From Sphingobacterium paucimobilis HER1398 (GTDB taxonomy: Bacteria; Bacteroidota; Bacteroidia; Sphingobacteriales; Sphingobacteriaceae): a stretch of DNA of 64,000 bases. Every line of letters starts with the position of its first letter. Position 1 is the stretch's first letter. Below the pieces are notes generated by a model. That model did not search any database and was not told the origin of the DNA. It saw only the letters and a list, made by a program, of their open reading frames with translations. Where the stretch lies: NCBI RefSeq assembly GCF_000416985.1, contig NZ_ATDL01000015.1, positions 372,001 to 436,000 on the forward strand, given 5' to 3'. Positions 35,043 to 45,021 of this stretch are shown one piece after another. The position numbers and the translations under genes are program-made.

Positions 35043-38000
35043 TTAGAATGAAACATTGATACCGAAAGAAAAGCTCGGCCGATCCGAAAGCTGTATAGTC
35101 GTAAATCCACCTTGTGTAGGAGTCTGTCCTCTCAGTTCCTTGGCGGACCAGGTATACAGATTGTTTCCGGTAAGGGATAATGCCAATCGTGACAATGCAT
35201 ATTTTTTGAGCCACAACGTAGGCAACTCATAAGTAAAACTCAGCGAAGAAAGTTTAAGATAATTTGCACTGACCACTCTGAGATCGCTGTAATCATACAT
35301 ATCCCAATAATTAGTAGCTATAGTCTGTACATTGTCCCTCATTTCAGAAAAATGGTCTTTATACTTATAAAAGGTTGCACTAGAAGGGTTGATAATAGCA
35401 GGAATATTTGTGTACCGCTCATCGCCAGGCTTTTGCCATCTATCCAAAAAATATCGGCTGACGTTGTTTTCTGGTCTGATTTCATCCGCTGACATAGTCG
35501 GACTTGCTGCGTTGGCATAAATTCCAAAAAGACGCGTATGAGCCCCTAGGCTATAAGCCATAATCGCACTGACTCGAAACTGCTTATAGCGCAGTGAGGT
35601 ATTCAGTCCTCCTGCCATGAGAGGCTCTCTATTGCCTGAAGCATCTAGCACAGTTGTGTAGGTATCGTACTTACTAAGACCGACAAGTTGATCTGCACGA
35701 TCCTCATAATCATCGAAAAGTGGGCCTCCGTCTGTAGCACTCAACCCTAGAAACCGATAGGAGTAAAATGTTCCGACCGCTTTATCCTTAATCAAGGCCG
35801 TACCATTCAAAAAGTTAGTTAACTCATACTGCTCCGCATCCGGCCTGCTCTTTAGTGTATTGATTGTTCTTGAAAAAGATGTCGTAAAGGTCCAACGCCA
35901 ATCCTCCTTTTTAACAGGCGACAAAGTCAATGCGACACTATACCCATTATTACTGACATCTCCACTATTAATAACATAAGAGTTGCGTCCATTAATCGTA
36001 GATATAGTTTTCTGCATAAAAGCTTCCTTGGTACGTTTAAAATATAAGGAACCTTCGATCTGAACCTTATTATTAAAGAGTGAAAGCTCTGTTCCAAAAT
36101 TGGTGGAATTGGTCTTTTCCCATTTGAGATTTGGATTTGGATTATTATTAGCGGTCGCTGTATATTCACCATAGTAGCTGTCCAACGGATTTTTCTTTAT
36201 GATGAGAATAGGTGATTCGCTATCCAACATATTACCCTGATAACCATAAGAGGCCTTAAATGTCAGAAAGTCCAACCAGTCGACTCTATCGAAAAGACCT
36301 AACTCTGAGGCATTAAAGGACCCTGACACCGACCAGATAGGTAAAAATTTACGATTACTGGAACTACCAAATCTGTTAGATCCATCAACCCTACCATTAG
36401 CGTTGACATAAAACAGGCGTTTATAACCGTAAGTCGCAGTCCCATAAAATGACATCAGGTTGTTTAAATCATCTTTTAACTGTGGCACATTATTGGATAG
36501 CCAGTTTCCGTAAGCAGCATAATCCACAATATTAACATTGGACACAAAAGATTTACCACGATCCTTATAATATCCCCTACTAATTGAACTATTGCCCACA
36601 TAGCGAGTGGATGCCATTTCGTATCCCAGACCTCCACTGACATTATGCTTATTCTCCTCTCCAAAGTATTTGTTGGCGTCTAACTGCAGACGTACAGTAT
36701 AGCTATTGTTCCTGTAATTTTCTTGTCCCCATTCGCCCCCCTGCGGCATGAGGCTGTTACTAGGAGCCTTAGTTCCAAAATTCGAACTACGTAGGGAAGC
36801 CGCATAAAAAGTCTTCTCTCCCCAATAGTTTTCTATACCTGTCGAGGTTGTCGTATAGGCCGCAATAGCATTCCCAGTCAACCAATCCGAAATTTTAAAT
36901 CTTAAATTGGTATTTACCGTTAGCGCTGAGACATTCTGTTCATATGAGCTATTCTCAAGTTCATTCAATATATTAAAATCATAACCGTATAAAGCAGCGA
37001 CATTACGTTCGTAAAAGGCATACTCTCCATCGCTGGCATATGCTGGTATTGCACGACTGGTATTGTAGGCATAATCCATTGGAGCAATACGCTGTTGATA
37101 ATAATCACGACTATTGACATTACCATTGAGTCCAAATGAAGCAGAAAGCCATTTATTGAATTCGGTATCTAAATTTAAAATAGCAGAGTATCTATCATTT
37201 TTATTTGACTTGACCACATCATTATTCATCGAGTATCCAATAGATGCATAGTACCTACTCTGATCGGAGCCTCCACTCATACTCAATGTGTGTTGATGGG
37301 AAAAGCTATCTTCTGTCAAAAGGCTAAACCAATCTGTATTCATAGTCTCGAGCGACTGTACCTCTCGGTCGAATGTTGCATCATCAATCTCGCGGTTGTA
37401 CAATCGGCGCAAAAGCCCCTCATATCCAACCCAAGAAATCACAGAGGGATAACGGTACTGTACAGATAGCAGGTCTTTGGAAAACTGAATCCGTTCCTTA
37501 GAGTTCATTAGATTGACAGAACGATCCGTATACCGTGGCCGTATTTTGTAAGTCATGGCATTACCGTACTGTACCACAGGTCTGCCTTTACGTCCTCTCT
37601 TCGTGGTAATAACAATGACCCCATTGGCTGCTTTAGTACCGTACAAAGCTGTTGCGGAAGCATCTTTCAATACATCCAAGCGCTCAATATCCTGTGGATT
37701 CAATCCCGCAATGGCATTACCTATACGGTTTATGTAATCTGGGTCATTCAATTCTTCAGGACTGATCTTGACAGGATCCTGCACAACGATACCATCCACT
37801 ACCCAAAGCGGCTCACGATTACCTATCAGAGATGAAGTGCCACGAATGCGCAGTCTAGGTACAACCCCTACCTCTCCAGAATTGGACATAAACATCATAT
37901 CCGGCACCTGTCCTTCCAACATCTGGTCTATGGAACTAACATCCGGTCTCCAGATATCTTCAACCTTAACTGTGTTAATCGCACTCGTCAATTCCCTTTT

Positions 38001-38666
38001 ATTGATGCGTTGAAAACCTGTGACCACGACTTCGCTGATCTCAGACTCACCATCTTTGAGCTGTACAACCCAGTTTTTGTCCCCATAGAAAAAACGTTCT
38101 ATAGCTGGCTTGCCAATAATAGAAAAAACAAATGCAGGCGCATAATTATCATCTTTGGGGATGGTCAGTTTAAAATTACCGCCATAATCGGAAGAAGTCG
38201 CGATCTTTGTACCCTTCAAGGTGACGGTGACTCCCGGTGTCGCCTGCCCGCTACCATCAACGACTTTACCAATGACTATTTCGGTTTCTTTTCTTGGTTG
38301 AGCACTTTCCTGAATCTTTTCAGGTAGGATAGGTTTGATGATAACATACTTCTTGGTGATTTCAAAACGTAGTTTTTCACCCTTGAGCAGGAAGGTGTAC
38401 AGATCTTCTAAATCATAATTACGCTTTGCGAATTGCTTACGTTTCTTCGCATCAAGTTCATCATTACTGTACATTGTAATCAGGCCTGTTTGCTTCTCAA
38501 CAACACTAAAAACGCTCTCTAAACTCATTTCTTTGGCACTTATCTTAACTTCTTGCCCATAAGAACGGTTAGCAGAAAGAATCATTAAGAATAGTAGCAA
38601 CTGAAAGAAAACAGGCATAAGTTTCCTTGCCTTGACAATTGTCATCGCTTCATGTTTAATATTCAT
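35043..38666 (-). CDS. SusC/RagA family TonB-dependent transporter with STN domain, locus 3
   Basis: A 1207-aa outer-membrane transporter, the longest of the five. A signal peptide (about residues 1-38) precedes an STN domain (about 40-112, MSLESVFSVVEKQTGLITMY), a CarboxypepD_reg-like domain (about 130-205), and a plug (about 215-360, with VVVTGFQRINKRELTSAI and LDVLKDASATALYGTKAANG). The barrel ends SFGINVSF. It is preceded by fecR 51 bp upstream. The STN domain marks it as the sensor that talks to that FecR. Confidence 0.96.
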   Translation of the reverse strand: MNIKHEAMTIVKARKLMPVFFQLLLFLMILSANRSYGQEVKISAKEMSLESVFSVVEKQTGLITMYSNDELDAKKRKQFAKRNYDLEDLYTFLLKGEKLRFEITKKYVIIKPILPEKIQESAQPRKETEIVIGKVVDGSGQATPGVTVTLKGTKIATSSDYGGNFKLTIPKDDNYAPAFVFSIIGKPAIERFFYGDKNWVVQLKDGESEISEVVVTGFQRINKRELTSAINTVKVEDIWRPDVSSIDQMLEGQVPDMMFMSNSGEVGVVPRLRIRGTSSLIGNREPLWVVDGIVVQDPVKISPEELNDPDYINRIGNAIAGLNPQDIERLDVLKDASATALYGTKAANGVIVITTKRGRKGRPVVQYGNAMTYKIRPRYTDRSVNLMNSKERIQFSKDLLSVQYRYPSVISWVGYEGLLRRLYNREIDDATFDREVQSLETMNTDWFSLLTEDSFSHQHTLSMSGGSDQSRYYASIGYSMNNDVVKSNKNDRYSAILNLDTEFNKWLSASFGLNGNVNSRDYYQQRIAPMDYAYNTSRAIPAYASDGEYAFYERNVAALYGYDFNILNELENSSYEQNVSALTVNTNLRFKISDWLTGNAIAAYTTTSTGIENYWGEKTFYAASLRSSNFGTKAPSNSLMPQGGEWGQENYRNNSYTVRLQLDANKYFGEENKHNVSGGLGYEMASTRYVGNSSISRGYYKDRGKSFVSNVNIVDYAAYGNWLSNNVPQLKDDLNNLMSFYGTATYGYKRLFYVNANGRVDGSNRFGSSSNRKFLPIWSVSGSFNASELGLFDRVDWLDFLTFKASYGYQGNMLDSESPILIIKKNPLDSYYGEYTATANNNPNPNLKWEKTNSTNFGTELSLFNNKVQIEGSLYFKRTKEAFMQKTISTINGRNSYVINSGDVSNNGYSVALTLSPVKKEDWRWTFTTSFSRTINTLKSRPDAEQYELTNFLNGTALIKDKAVGTFYSYRFLGLSATDGGPLFDDYEDRADQLVGLSKYDTYTTVLDASGNREPLMAGGLNTSLRYKQFRVSAIMAYSLGAHTRLFGIYANAASPTMSADEIRPENNVSRYFLDRWQKPGDERYTNIPAIINPSSATFYKYKDHFSEMRDNVQTIATNYWDMYDYSDLRVVSANYLKLSSLSFTYELPTLWLKKYALSRLALSLTGNNLYTWSAKELRGQTPTQGGFTTIQLSDRPSFSFGINVSF

Positions 38667-38717
38667 AAATGTATTTATAGGTTAGTTTGAACCTGTGTAA
38701 GGCTCACAAATTTAGGA

Positions 38718-39875
38718 TTACTTTTTCTGTACTTTTATCACTCCTCCTTGTTCAGTGAACCTGACATTGGTCATCGATTCAATGACGGTCAACAAGTCGC
38801 CCAGCCTGGCTGTCCGGTCAAATGCGCCTGTAAACCGCAAAGACTTGGTCGAGGGATCCTGAAATGCGAAATCTACATCATACCAACGTTGTATCTTAAG
38901 AACCATATCCTCGAGTTTCATCCCTTGAAAACGCACTGTACCTCGAGTCCAGCTAGTGTACAATTCAGTATCTACATCCTGAACTCTCGACTTCGAGCCC
39001 TCTGTTAAAAATTGCTCTCCAGGGGACAAAATATATGCTTTATCCGACTTGGCTACCTCAACCTTACCTTCTACCAAGGTGATATGCTGAACTCTATCCT
39101 CTGGGTAACTGCTTACATTGAATGTTGTGCCTAGGACACGCGTCCGCATCCCGTTACTGTTTACTGAAAATGGTGCATTTGGATTTTTGGCTACTTCAAA
39201 AAGAGCTTCTCCTGACAGGTCTACATCTCTATGAGTTGAAGCAAAGCGCAACGGATAATGGAGCTTACTCTCTGCATTAAGAAATACTTTGGTACCATCA
39301 TTAAGCACTAACTGATAGCTACTTCCTTTCGGAACAATGATATCGACCCACTGTGTTCCATCGGTGGCCCTATCATCAACATCCATATGTAAGACTCCTT
39401 CGCTGTTATTTCCTAATGTCAGACCATTTTCTAAATGTAAAGTCCCCTGCTCGGTATTTAGATCCATCTTAGTCCCATCAGCAAGCTGAATATAAGCTGT
39501 GGTATGTTGATCCATTTTCCGCTCCAAAACCGAGGTTAGTTCATTAGTACTAGAATGATCCAGGTTTCTTAAAACTGCCAGTAAAGCAAAAATACCAACG
39601 AATATTGCACAGGCGGCTGCCACTACATATCGGCGAATCGCTATGATTTTAGGTTTAACCACTAATCGGCGTTCTACATTAGCCCATGCGTGATCGATAT
39701 CGATGGACTCAAAACGATCAACAAGTATATAATCATCAAGTGAACGGTTGATTTTTTCATAGTTTTCCTCATTTTCGACAGCAGCATCACGCCATGCGCG
39801 CAATCTATCGGCTTCGCTATCGCTAAGCTTTCCAGATCGCTCATTAAGAATCAAGTCGTAAATAATATCCTGCAT
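38718..39875 (-). CDS. FecR family anti-sigma factor, locus 3
   Basis: A 385-aa regulator with a cytoplasmic N-terminal part, one membrane helix at about residues 79-103 (AIRRYVVAAACAIFVGIFALLAV), a FecR domain at about 185-275 (LSGEALFEVAKNPNAPF, VLGTTFNVSSY) and DUF4974 at about 315-383 (RFQGMKLEDMVLKIQRWYDV). It stands between the sigma and SusC genes of locus 3. The gap to the sigma gene (132 bp) is A/T-rich and shows no further feature. Confidence 0.95.
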   Translation of the reverse strand: MQDIIYDLILNERSGKLSDSEADRLRAWRDAAVENEENYEKINRSLDDYILVDRFESIDIDHAWANVERRLVVKPKIIAIRRYVVAAACAIFVGIFALLAVLRNLDHSSTNELTSVLERKMDQHTTAYIQLADGTKMDLNTEQGTLHLENGLTLGNNSEGVLHMDVDDRATDGTQWVDIIVPKGSSYQLVLNDGTKVFLNAESKLHYPLRFASTHRDVDLSGEALFEVAKNPNAPFSVNSNGMRTRVLGTTFNVSSYPEDRVQHITLVEGKVEVAKSDKAYILSPGEQFLTEGSKSRVQDVDTELYTSWTRGTVRFQGMKLEDMVLKIQRWYDVDFAFQDPSTKSLRFTGAFDRTARLGDLLTVIESMTNVRFTEQGGVIKVQKK

Positions 39876-40007
39876 AGTTTATCTCTATTTATACGCTATC
39901 CTCAGCAAAGAGGAAGATGGTATTGGCTTCGTTCTGATAGTATGACAGGATTTAGATGCAAATGGGTGACAACAAAAAAATATTTTTTTTTGAAGCACCA
40001 TTCTTTG

Positions 40008-40589
40008 CTATTTTAAAATTCGGGTACAGATGCAGAAAAGCATAAATAAGGCCATATCATCGTCTTTGAATATAGTACGCAATCGGGCGAAGGCACGCGA
40101 AAGACTGGTTTTTATGGTATTTGTAGATATTTCCATCTCTTGTGCTACGTCTTTATATTTACGCTTATCGATAACTATAGCTCTGAAAATCATCTGAGTC
40201 CGTTCAGGAAGCTTGTCGATTTCATCATGTACTTTTTGAATATATGTGGCCCAGGCGCCTTCATCAAAAGGCTGTTCCTCAGCGATGTCGGTTAACTCAT
40301 CCAAGGCATATTGCTTAACAGCCTTCAGACTTTCCAGTCTATTCAGGCATGCATTCCTTACAGAGGTGTATAGATAGGAGTACAATTTGGAATCTACATT
40401 TTGCAGCGACTCTCTCTCCCATAACCTGACAAATACTTCTTGAACTAGATCTTCTGCTTCATCCAGCCTATCTAAATATTGACCAGCATACATTACCAGT
40501 GGTCTATAAAATTGTCTAAAAAGAGACTCTAAGCCTTTTTTATCTTTCATTTTTATGGACTCTAAGATTGACTTTTCAGTATGTTGCAT
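40008..40589 (-). CDS. ECF RNA polymerase sigma factor (FecI-like), locus 3
   Basis: A 193-aa ECF sigma factor. Region 2 is about residues 18-80 (KGLESLFRQFYRPLVMYAG, DEAEDLVQEVFVRLWER). Region 4 is about 125-180 (LPERTQMIFRAIVIDKRKYKDVA, then the HTH QEMEISTNTIKTSLSRAF). It starts locus 3 and is divergent from the unknown gene at 40741. The intergenic region has a perfect 15-bp palindrome (TTTGAAC-A-GTTCAAA at 40652-40666), which also offers a -33-like TTTG on each strand. Confidence 0.95.
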   Translation of the reverse strand: MQHTEKSILESIKMKDKKGLESLFRQFYRPLVMYAGQYLDRLDEAEDLVQEVFVRLWERESLQNVDSKLYSYLYTSVRNACLNRLESLKAVKQYALDELTDIAEEQPFDEGAWATYIQKVHDEIDKLPERTQMIFRAIVIDKRKYKDVAQEMEISTNTIKTSLSRAFARLRTIFKDDDMALFMLFCICTRILK

Positions 40590-40740
40590 GGTGATTTAAT
40601 TCCAGATGTATCGTCTCGGAAAATTGATTATCGGACAATTTTAAAGAAAACTTTGAACAGTTCAAAAAGTAAAGTTTAGGAAACAATCATTTTGAATAGA
40701 TTTTTGTCTAACTTGGATACAGAACCTAAAATGGAAGCTT

Positions 40741-41283
40741 ATGTATACTTTATCACAGAATTTTGCAGACTATATCCAAAAGGTAGAGCTTGCAGGGCAA
40801 ACATCCTACCCCATGCAAGAGGTCTTGAATACGTTGTCAAAGAAAGGTACTTTGCTGACAGATATCGAAGCTATCTTAGTAAAACATGGTATTATGGATA
40901 TCAGCTACATGAAAATAGAAGCTATTGATTTCTTAATCAGTTATGCTCACTATATCTTGGAAGATGATGTTATCAGTAATGCTGAAAATTATGACTTTAC
41001 GGCTTTAAAAAGAATTTTTAGAATAAAGGAAGGCGATTTCTATATCAATCGCAATGAAGAAATAAAAGAGATTCTACAAAAGGAATTTCTTCGAATATTC
41101 TCGGATAAATACGTAGATAGAAGAGAAGAACTCGAGGAGGTAGACCTCCAAGGTTTGTTCAATCTAAGTTACGATCAGTTTGAGGACATCAAGAGCGAAG
41201 AGGTCATCTCGGCACTTTTGAGTGGGGCCAATCCCAAAGACCTGAATATAGCAAAGCTACCAAAGGGTTTTAAAATAAAATAA
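40741..41283 (+). CDS. hypothetical protein, 180 aa, TerB-like helical pattern
   Basis: A 180-residue cytoplasmic, acidic and mostly helical protein without signal peptide or membrane segment. The C-terminal half (EIKEILQKEFLRIFSDKYVD, then LFNLSYDQFEDIKSEEV) has the rhythm of TerB/DjlA-type helical domains, in which acidic residues bind metal, but I cannot confirm this. It stands alone, divergent from the sigma gene of locus 3. A fragment of the dispersed repeat begins 18 bp after its stop. The longer-looking overlapping frame from 40692 is a shadow. Confidence 0.7.
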   Translation: MYTLSQNFADYIQKVELAGQTSYPMQEVLNTLSKKGTLLTDIEAILVKHGIMDISYMKIEAIDFLISYAHYILEDDVISNAENYDFTALKRIFRIKEGDFYINRNEEIKEILQKEFLRIFSDKYVDRREELEEVDLQGLFNLSYDQFEDIKSEEVISALLSGANPKDLNIAKLPKGFKIK

Positions 41284-41300
41284 CGTTGCGTATATATTAC

Positions 41301-41342
41301 TGATGCCACTTACCTAACTGGCTCCCTACTGACGAGCAGACC
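41301..41342 (+). repeat. dispersed repeat, copy F (5' part only)
   Basis: About 42 bp align with the start of copy C: CCTAAC and TCCCT-x-C-x-GACGAGCAGA are shared in the same spacing. The reading frame is lost. It is the only copy holding the 5' part without the 3' part, and it ends next to the MFS gene stop. Confidence 0.5.
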
Positions 41343-41351
41343 ACACTATCT

Positions 41352-42515
41352 TTAAGACATTGCATCCATCTCCCTCAGAAATCTAGAATAAAAGCCCAAA
41401 AGACTTACCAGCCCGCCAGCTATCCCCATGGCTATAAATAACCATCTAATCCCAATAAGCTCACCCAAAGGCGAAGCTATGCCCAATCCGATTGGTGCAG
41501 CAAGTGCCATAATAGTATTTAGCAAGGAAAGCACTCTTCCTTGAAATTGATTCGGAATTGTACTTTGTAACAATGCTGTCAGAGGTGCATTGATAAAAAT
41601 AAAAGTAGTACCATTTATGAGCCACCACATGGCTGCCATCCAAAACCATGTCGGTGGTGTTAGAGCAACAAATGAAAGTGTTAAGCAACCAACAGTAGAG
41701 CCGAATAATATCCACCTTACCTTTCTCCTTGGAACGATAATAGCTACAATCGCACCACCTAAAAGCATTCCTACTCCTGCCAACCCTTCAATCAAACCGA
41801 CCTGAGGAGCCCCACCATTAAAATACACTTTCACTAATAGCGGAATAAAGGTAAAAGAGGGCATAATAATTAAGACCACAATACCCAATAATCCATACAG
41901 CCTTTTCCAACCTGGGTTATTCCAGACCAATAATACACCTTCTAAAAATTCAGCTTTAATTTTAGCCATGGAATTGGAAGCTTGGCTTTTACCAAATTGT
42001 GGTATAGTAAAGAAAAACAAAGGAACTATTGCCAAAATAGCTGTAATTACGTCTATACTCAAAGCCCATCCCAAAGGCATAACACTAATTGCAAAAGCAC
42101 CTAAAGGAGCACTGGCAACGATAGAAATTCCCTGCAACATTTGATTCAAACCAGCTGCTCTTGTAATAAAAGATTTTGGGACAAGCATAGCGGTACTGGC
42201 TGAACTCGCTGGGCTTTGAAAAGCCTGCATCCCACCTCTAATTGACATCATTACAAAGGCATGCCACAAAGCTATGCTATCCGTTAGAAACAGAATAATT
42301 AATACAACCATACAGAGTGCACTAACGGCATCAGATACAATCATTATAACACGACGATTGTATCGGTCTGCTAATACACCTCCTAAAGGACCTAAGAGTG
42401 CCTGTGGTAATAGTGCAGCCATACCTGCTATAGCAAGATAAGTTATACTACCTGTCGTATCGGTGATCCACCACATCAATACAAACTGAGTAAGTGACGA
42501 ACCTAAGAGAGACAT
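41352..42515 (-). CDS. MFS family efflux transporter, start codon lost or misplaced
   Basis: A 387-aa membrane transporter with about 11-12 helices and the MFS loop signature GVLADRYNRR after helix 2; it resembles enterobactin exporter/macrolide-efflux-type MFS proteins. The conserved N-terminal sequence continues upstream of the Met at 42515: NWKPRYWTIFIGQS is encoded in frame back to about 42599, including half of helix 1. However, there is no ATG, GTG or TTG there and a TAA follows at an A8 tract (42594-42601). Either translation starts late at 42515, or the gene has been damaged. Confidence 0.8.
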   Translation of the reverse strand: MSLLGSSLTQFVLMWWITDTTGSITYLAIAGMAALLPQALLGPLGGVLADRYNRRVIMIVSDAVSALCMVVLIILFLTDSIALWHAFVMMSIRGGMQAFQSPASSASTAMLVPKSFITRAAGLNQMLQGISIVASAPLGAFAISVMPLGWALSIDVITAILAIVPLFFFTIPQFGKSQASNSMAKIKAEFLEGVLLVWNNPGWKRLYGLLGIVVLIIMPSFTFIPLLVKVYFNGGAPQVGLIEGLAGVGMLLGGAIVAIIVPRRKVRWILFGSTVGCLTLSFVALTPPTWFWMAAMWWLINGTTFIFINAPLTALLQSTIPNQFQGRVLSLLNTIMALAAPIGLGIASPLGELIGIRWLFIAMGIAGGLVSLLGFYSRFLREMDAMS

Positions 42516-43301
42516 AGATTGTCCTATAAATATTGTCCAATATCTAGGTTTCCAGTTGTCGCTTACTTCGTGATCTTGAAGCTCTAATAGGTCTTTTTTT
42601 TACGTTTTTATGATTCTTAATGGTATTATGCTTATTTCAATTCCTGCACAGTGAGAAAACTTAAACGTTTAGCCAGCACTGAAAAGAATTTAGACAGCTT
42701 GTACAAAAGCGACCTCGTCTACAAAAACTTGATCAATATATCCGGTAATTTGAGGGCGTAACTGTATATTGTCTATGCACTATAAATTGGCTGAAAAAGT
42801 TTAACTAGGATCTACTTCAACCTTTCCTAAGGCAATTATCTCGGCTTCAATCTTGCCGGATTCTTCATATACCTAATCATTTGATTGATCACAAATTTAT
42901 ATCATGCACAGCGAAGGCGCCAACAACAAAAGTATACCACTTATGAGACTGTTTATTATAAAAATGACCGAAGTGTAGAAAATGGATGCTGAATTAAGAG
43001 ACTTAGCTTTTATATAAAACATATTATTTGTGACTAACGCACATAGCAAATCGACTCACAAAAATGAAGATTAGCTTTATTTTTCTTTTATACGAAAAAG
43101 TATCCTGACAAGAATTTCCAATAGAAATCTCAAATGTATCCATAAAGATATCGCGATTATCAAAGGATTCGATTTTGTTTTTATGAGACTTTAATATGAA
43201 ATCCGTCAACGGAATAACTTAACAAGGTTTTTTTATATTTAATTATCCAATGACAAAGTTTGAGTGATACTCCCACACATTCAGGAAATCAGAAAATAAA
43301 G
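42516..43301. other. gene-free stretch with short coding-like remnants
   Basis: Besides the N-terminal codons of the MFS gene (to about 42599), two short frames look like gene tails. One is at 42651-42761 (+), 36 codons including STEKNLDSLYKSDLVYKNL. The other is at 42801-42869 (-), reading VYEESGKIEAEIIALGKVEVD and then PS before TAA. Neither has a proper start nor a family that I recognise. The remainder is A/T-rich with no RNA gene or repeat that I can see. Confidence 0.35.
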
Positions 43302-43328
43302 AGGGCGCAATTGATTTAATTGCGCCCT
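43302..43328 (-). terminator. terminator belonging to a lost TlpA gene
   Basis: AGGGCGCAATT (43302-43312) and AATTGCGCCCT (43318-43328) form an 11-bp stem with a 5-nt loop, followed on the minus strand by TTTATTTTC. The stem core and its distance from the stop codon resemble those after the locus 2 TlpA (14703-14737). Confidence 0.75.
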
Positions 43329-43358
43329 TTCTGCATTTAATAGTGCTATTTATTGATT

Positions 43359-43412
43359 CTAGCTTTTCTTAGCATACTCGATCATCGCCGAAAGTTCAGC
43401 GACTGCTGCAAT
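43359..43412 (-). pseudogene. vestigial 3' end of a locus-2-type TlpA gene
   Basis: Read on the minus strand this encodes AVAELSAMIEYAKKS and TAG. The TlpA of locus 2 ends AVSELAAMIEYAKKS, so 13 of 15 residues agree. The sequence diverges upstream of about 43412, and an unrelated TlpA gene end lies 100 bp away at 43512. It is the stump of a gene whose body has been replaced or deleted. Confidence 0.8.
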
Positions 43413-43511
43413 CTGTCCAAGCAAATAACAATTTGCTTTATATGCTATCCATTATAATAGATTTAACATATTGATCAGATCCAATAAAAGATCGCTTATC
43501 AATAAAAATAG

Positions 43512-44981
43512 TTATCCTTTATTTGCTTTTTTTGCCGACTCGATTAATTCGTGCATCTCTAATTTAATATAGTCCACATTTGGAGACGAACCTGTCAAGA
43601 AATAGCGAATAATTCCTTCTTTATCAATGATAAATTTGGCAGGGATACCGTTTACACCGAATCTTGCAGCGAGATTCTTTCCAGTCTCCGCATCTTTCTG
43701 ATCATCGTATAATACTTCAAACGGATATTTATTCTTTTGGATGAAAGCTTTCACCTTTTCTTTGTAATCAGCATCTCTTTCCCAAGTATTTATAAAAATG
43801 AACTCAACTTCTGGATCATCCGCATAGGATTGCTGAGCAGCTTGCATACCAGGAAAGGAACGAATACAGGGTTGACACCAAGTAGCCCAAAAGTCCAAAA
43901 CAACCACTTTACCTTTTAAACTAGCTAGCGAAACTTTCTCGCCTTTCAGATTCAGCAATTCGAATTCAGGAGCAGCTTTCAAAACTGTACTTTTGGCGAT
44001 ATGCGCACGAATCGCTTTAACAACCTGCTGATCTAATCGTGTAAAATAGTTCGTCAACCCGTCGTCGGAACCATTTAAAGCAATATATAATTCAGTCATT
44101 TTGCCTTTGTACGTAAACGTACCTTGCGTATATAATATTTCTAGTTGCTGTAATGCTTCCAGTTTACGTCCGGCGGCTTCTAATCCTTGAAAATAGCTAG
44201 TACTGAATCGATCTGCTTGATCTGGAACCAAAGAAATAGCTCTCTCAATAATCTGTAACGCCTCTAACTGTCGCCCCTGATCATTGTAAATATTGACCAA
44301 TTGCGAGATATACCCTGGATAGCCGATAGCTGCAAAACCCGCCTTATTGTCCTTCTGATTTTCCGGAAGGCTAATGTAATACTCAGCATCATCTATCGCC
44401 GTTTGGAGAAGTGGTAAAGCGGCAGCAGTATCTCCTTTTTGAAGCAGTTTGGTTGCAACTGGCACATAGCCTTGTGCTCTCCAAAAACGTTCATTCATTT
44501 TTCCGATATAAAACAGGGCCTTCTGCTTATCCCCTTCATCTGCAAATGAACGTGCTAAATCTGCTATTACGTAATCATAAGCCATCTTATCCACATCTGG
44601 TTTTATTGGCCAGGTCTTCGTTAAATAATTATAGCTCTTCTCTTTGGCTTTTACATTTTCTTGTTTGTAATACACCTCTTTGATATAGGCTCCTCGAGCT
44701 ACTTCTCCCTTTGGAAATTTTTTAGCAATAACCGTACGTAGTGAGTCTGAACTCGTCTCATAGCCTAAACGAAAGAGGTAGTTGCTGGCTAGCTCGATTT
44801 CCTTTTCATTCTTAGAGGTTTTTGCTATTGAAAACAGCTCTTTTGCAAGGTCTTCTTTCTGCTCCTTGGTACCTGATTGCGCGATCTCATAATACGTATT
44901 GGATCTATCCTGAAAATTGCTTTGGGCGATACTGCTTCCTAAAAACAGCATAGTTGTTATAAATACAAATATAAATTTCAT
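43512..44981 (-). CDS. TlpA-like thioredoxin with TPR-like region, locus 4
   Basis: A 489-aa exported protein. It has a signal peptide (residues 1-19), a helical TPR-like region (about 25-325, with repeats such as DKQKALFYIGKM and GRKLEALQQLEILY), and a TlpA domain (about 335-485). The active site is WCQPC (Cys369, Cys372) in DFWATWCQPCIRSFPGM; NGIPAKFII holds the cis-proline. It ends locus 4, 40 bp after SusD, and is similar in plan to the locus 2 TlpA. Just beyond its stop lies the stump of another such gene. Confidence 0.93.
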   Translation of the reverse strand: MKFIFVFITTMLFLGSSIAQSNFQDRSNTYYEIAQSGTKEQKEDLAKELFSIAKTSKNEKEIELASNYLFRLGYETSSDSLRTVIAKKFPKGEVARGAYIKEVYYKQENVKAKEKSYNYLTKTWPIKPDVDKMAYDYVIADLARSFADEGDKQKALFYIGKMNERFWRAQGYVPVATKLLQKGDTAAALPLLQTAIDDAEYYISLPENQKDNKAGFAAIGYPGYISQLVNIYNDQGRQLEALQIIERAISLVPDQADRFSTSYFQGLEAAGRKLEALQQLEILYTQGTFTYKGKMTELYIALNGSDDGLTNYFTRLDQQVVKAIRAHIAKSTVLKAAPEFELLNLKGEKVSLASLKGKVVVLDFWATWCQPCIRSFPGMQAAQQSYADDPEVEFIFINTWERDADYKEKVKAFIQKNKYPFEVLYDDQKDAETGKNLAARFGVNGIPAKFIIDKEGIIRYFLTGSSPNVDYIKLEMHELIESAKKANKG

Positions 44982-45021
44982 GATGTGTATGTCTCTTTAT
45001 TATAAAATGTTATGAATCAGC

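Noticed and set aside
33487-35214. SusD of locus 3 starting at 35214 (575 aa)
   Set aside because: The extra 61 residues overlap susC and carry no signal; the Met at 35031 gives a proper lipoprotein signal right after susC.
43024-43209. 61-aa minus-strand ORF in the 1-kb gene-free stretch
   Set aside because: A/T-rich chance frame, no start context and no family-like pattern.
42516-43511. Structured RNA or riboswitch in the long gap
   Set aside because: Apart from the terminator at 43302-43328 I see no conserved stem-rich pattern; the gap looks like decayed coding DNA.
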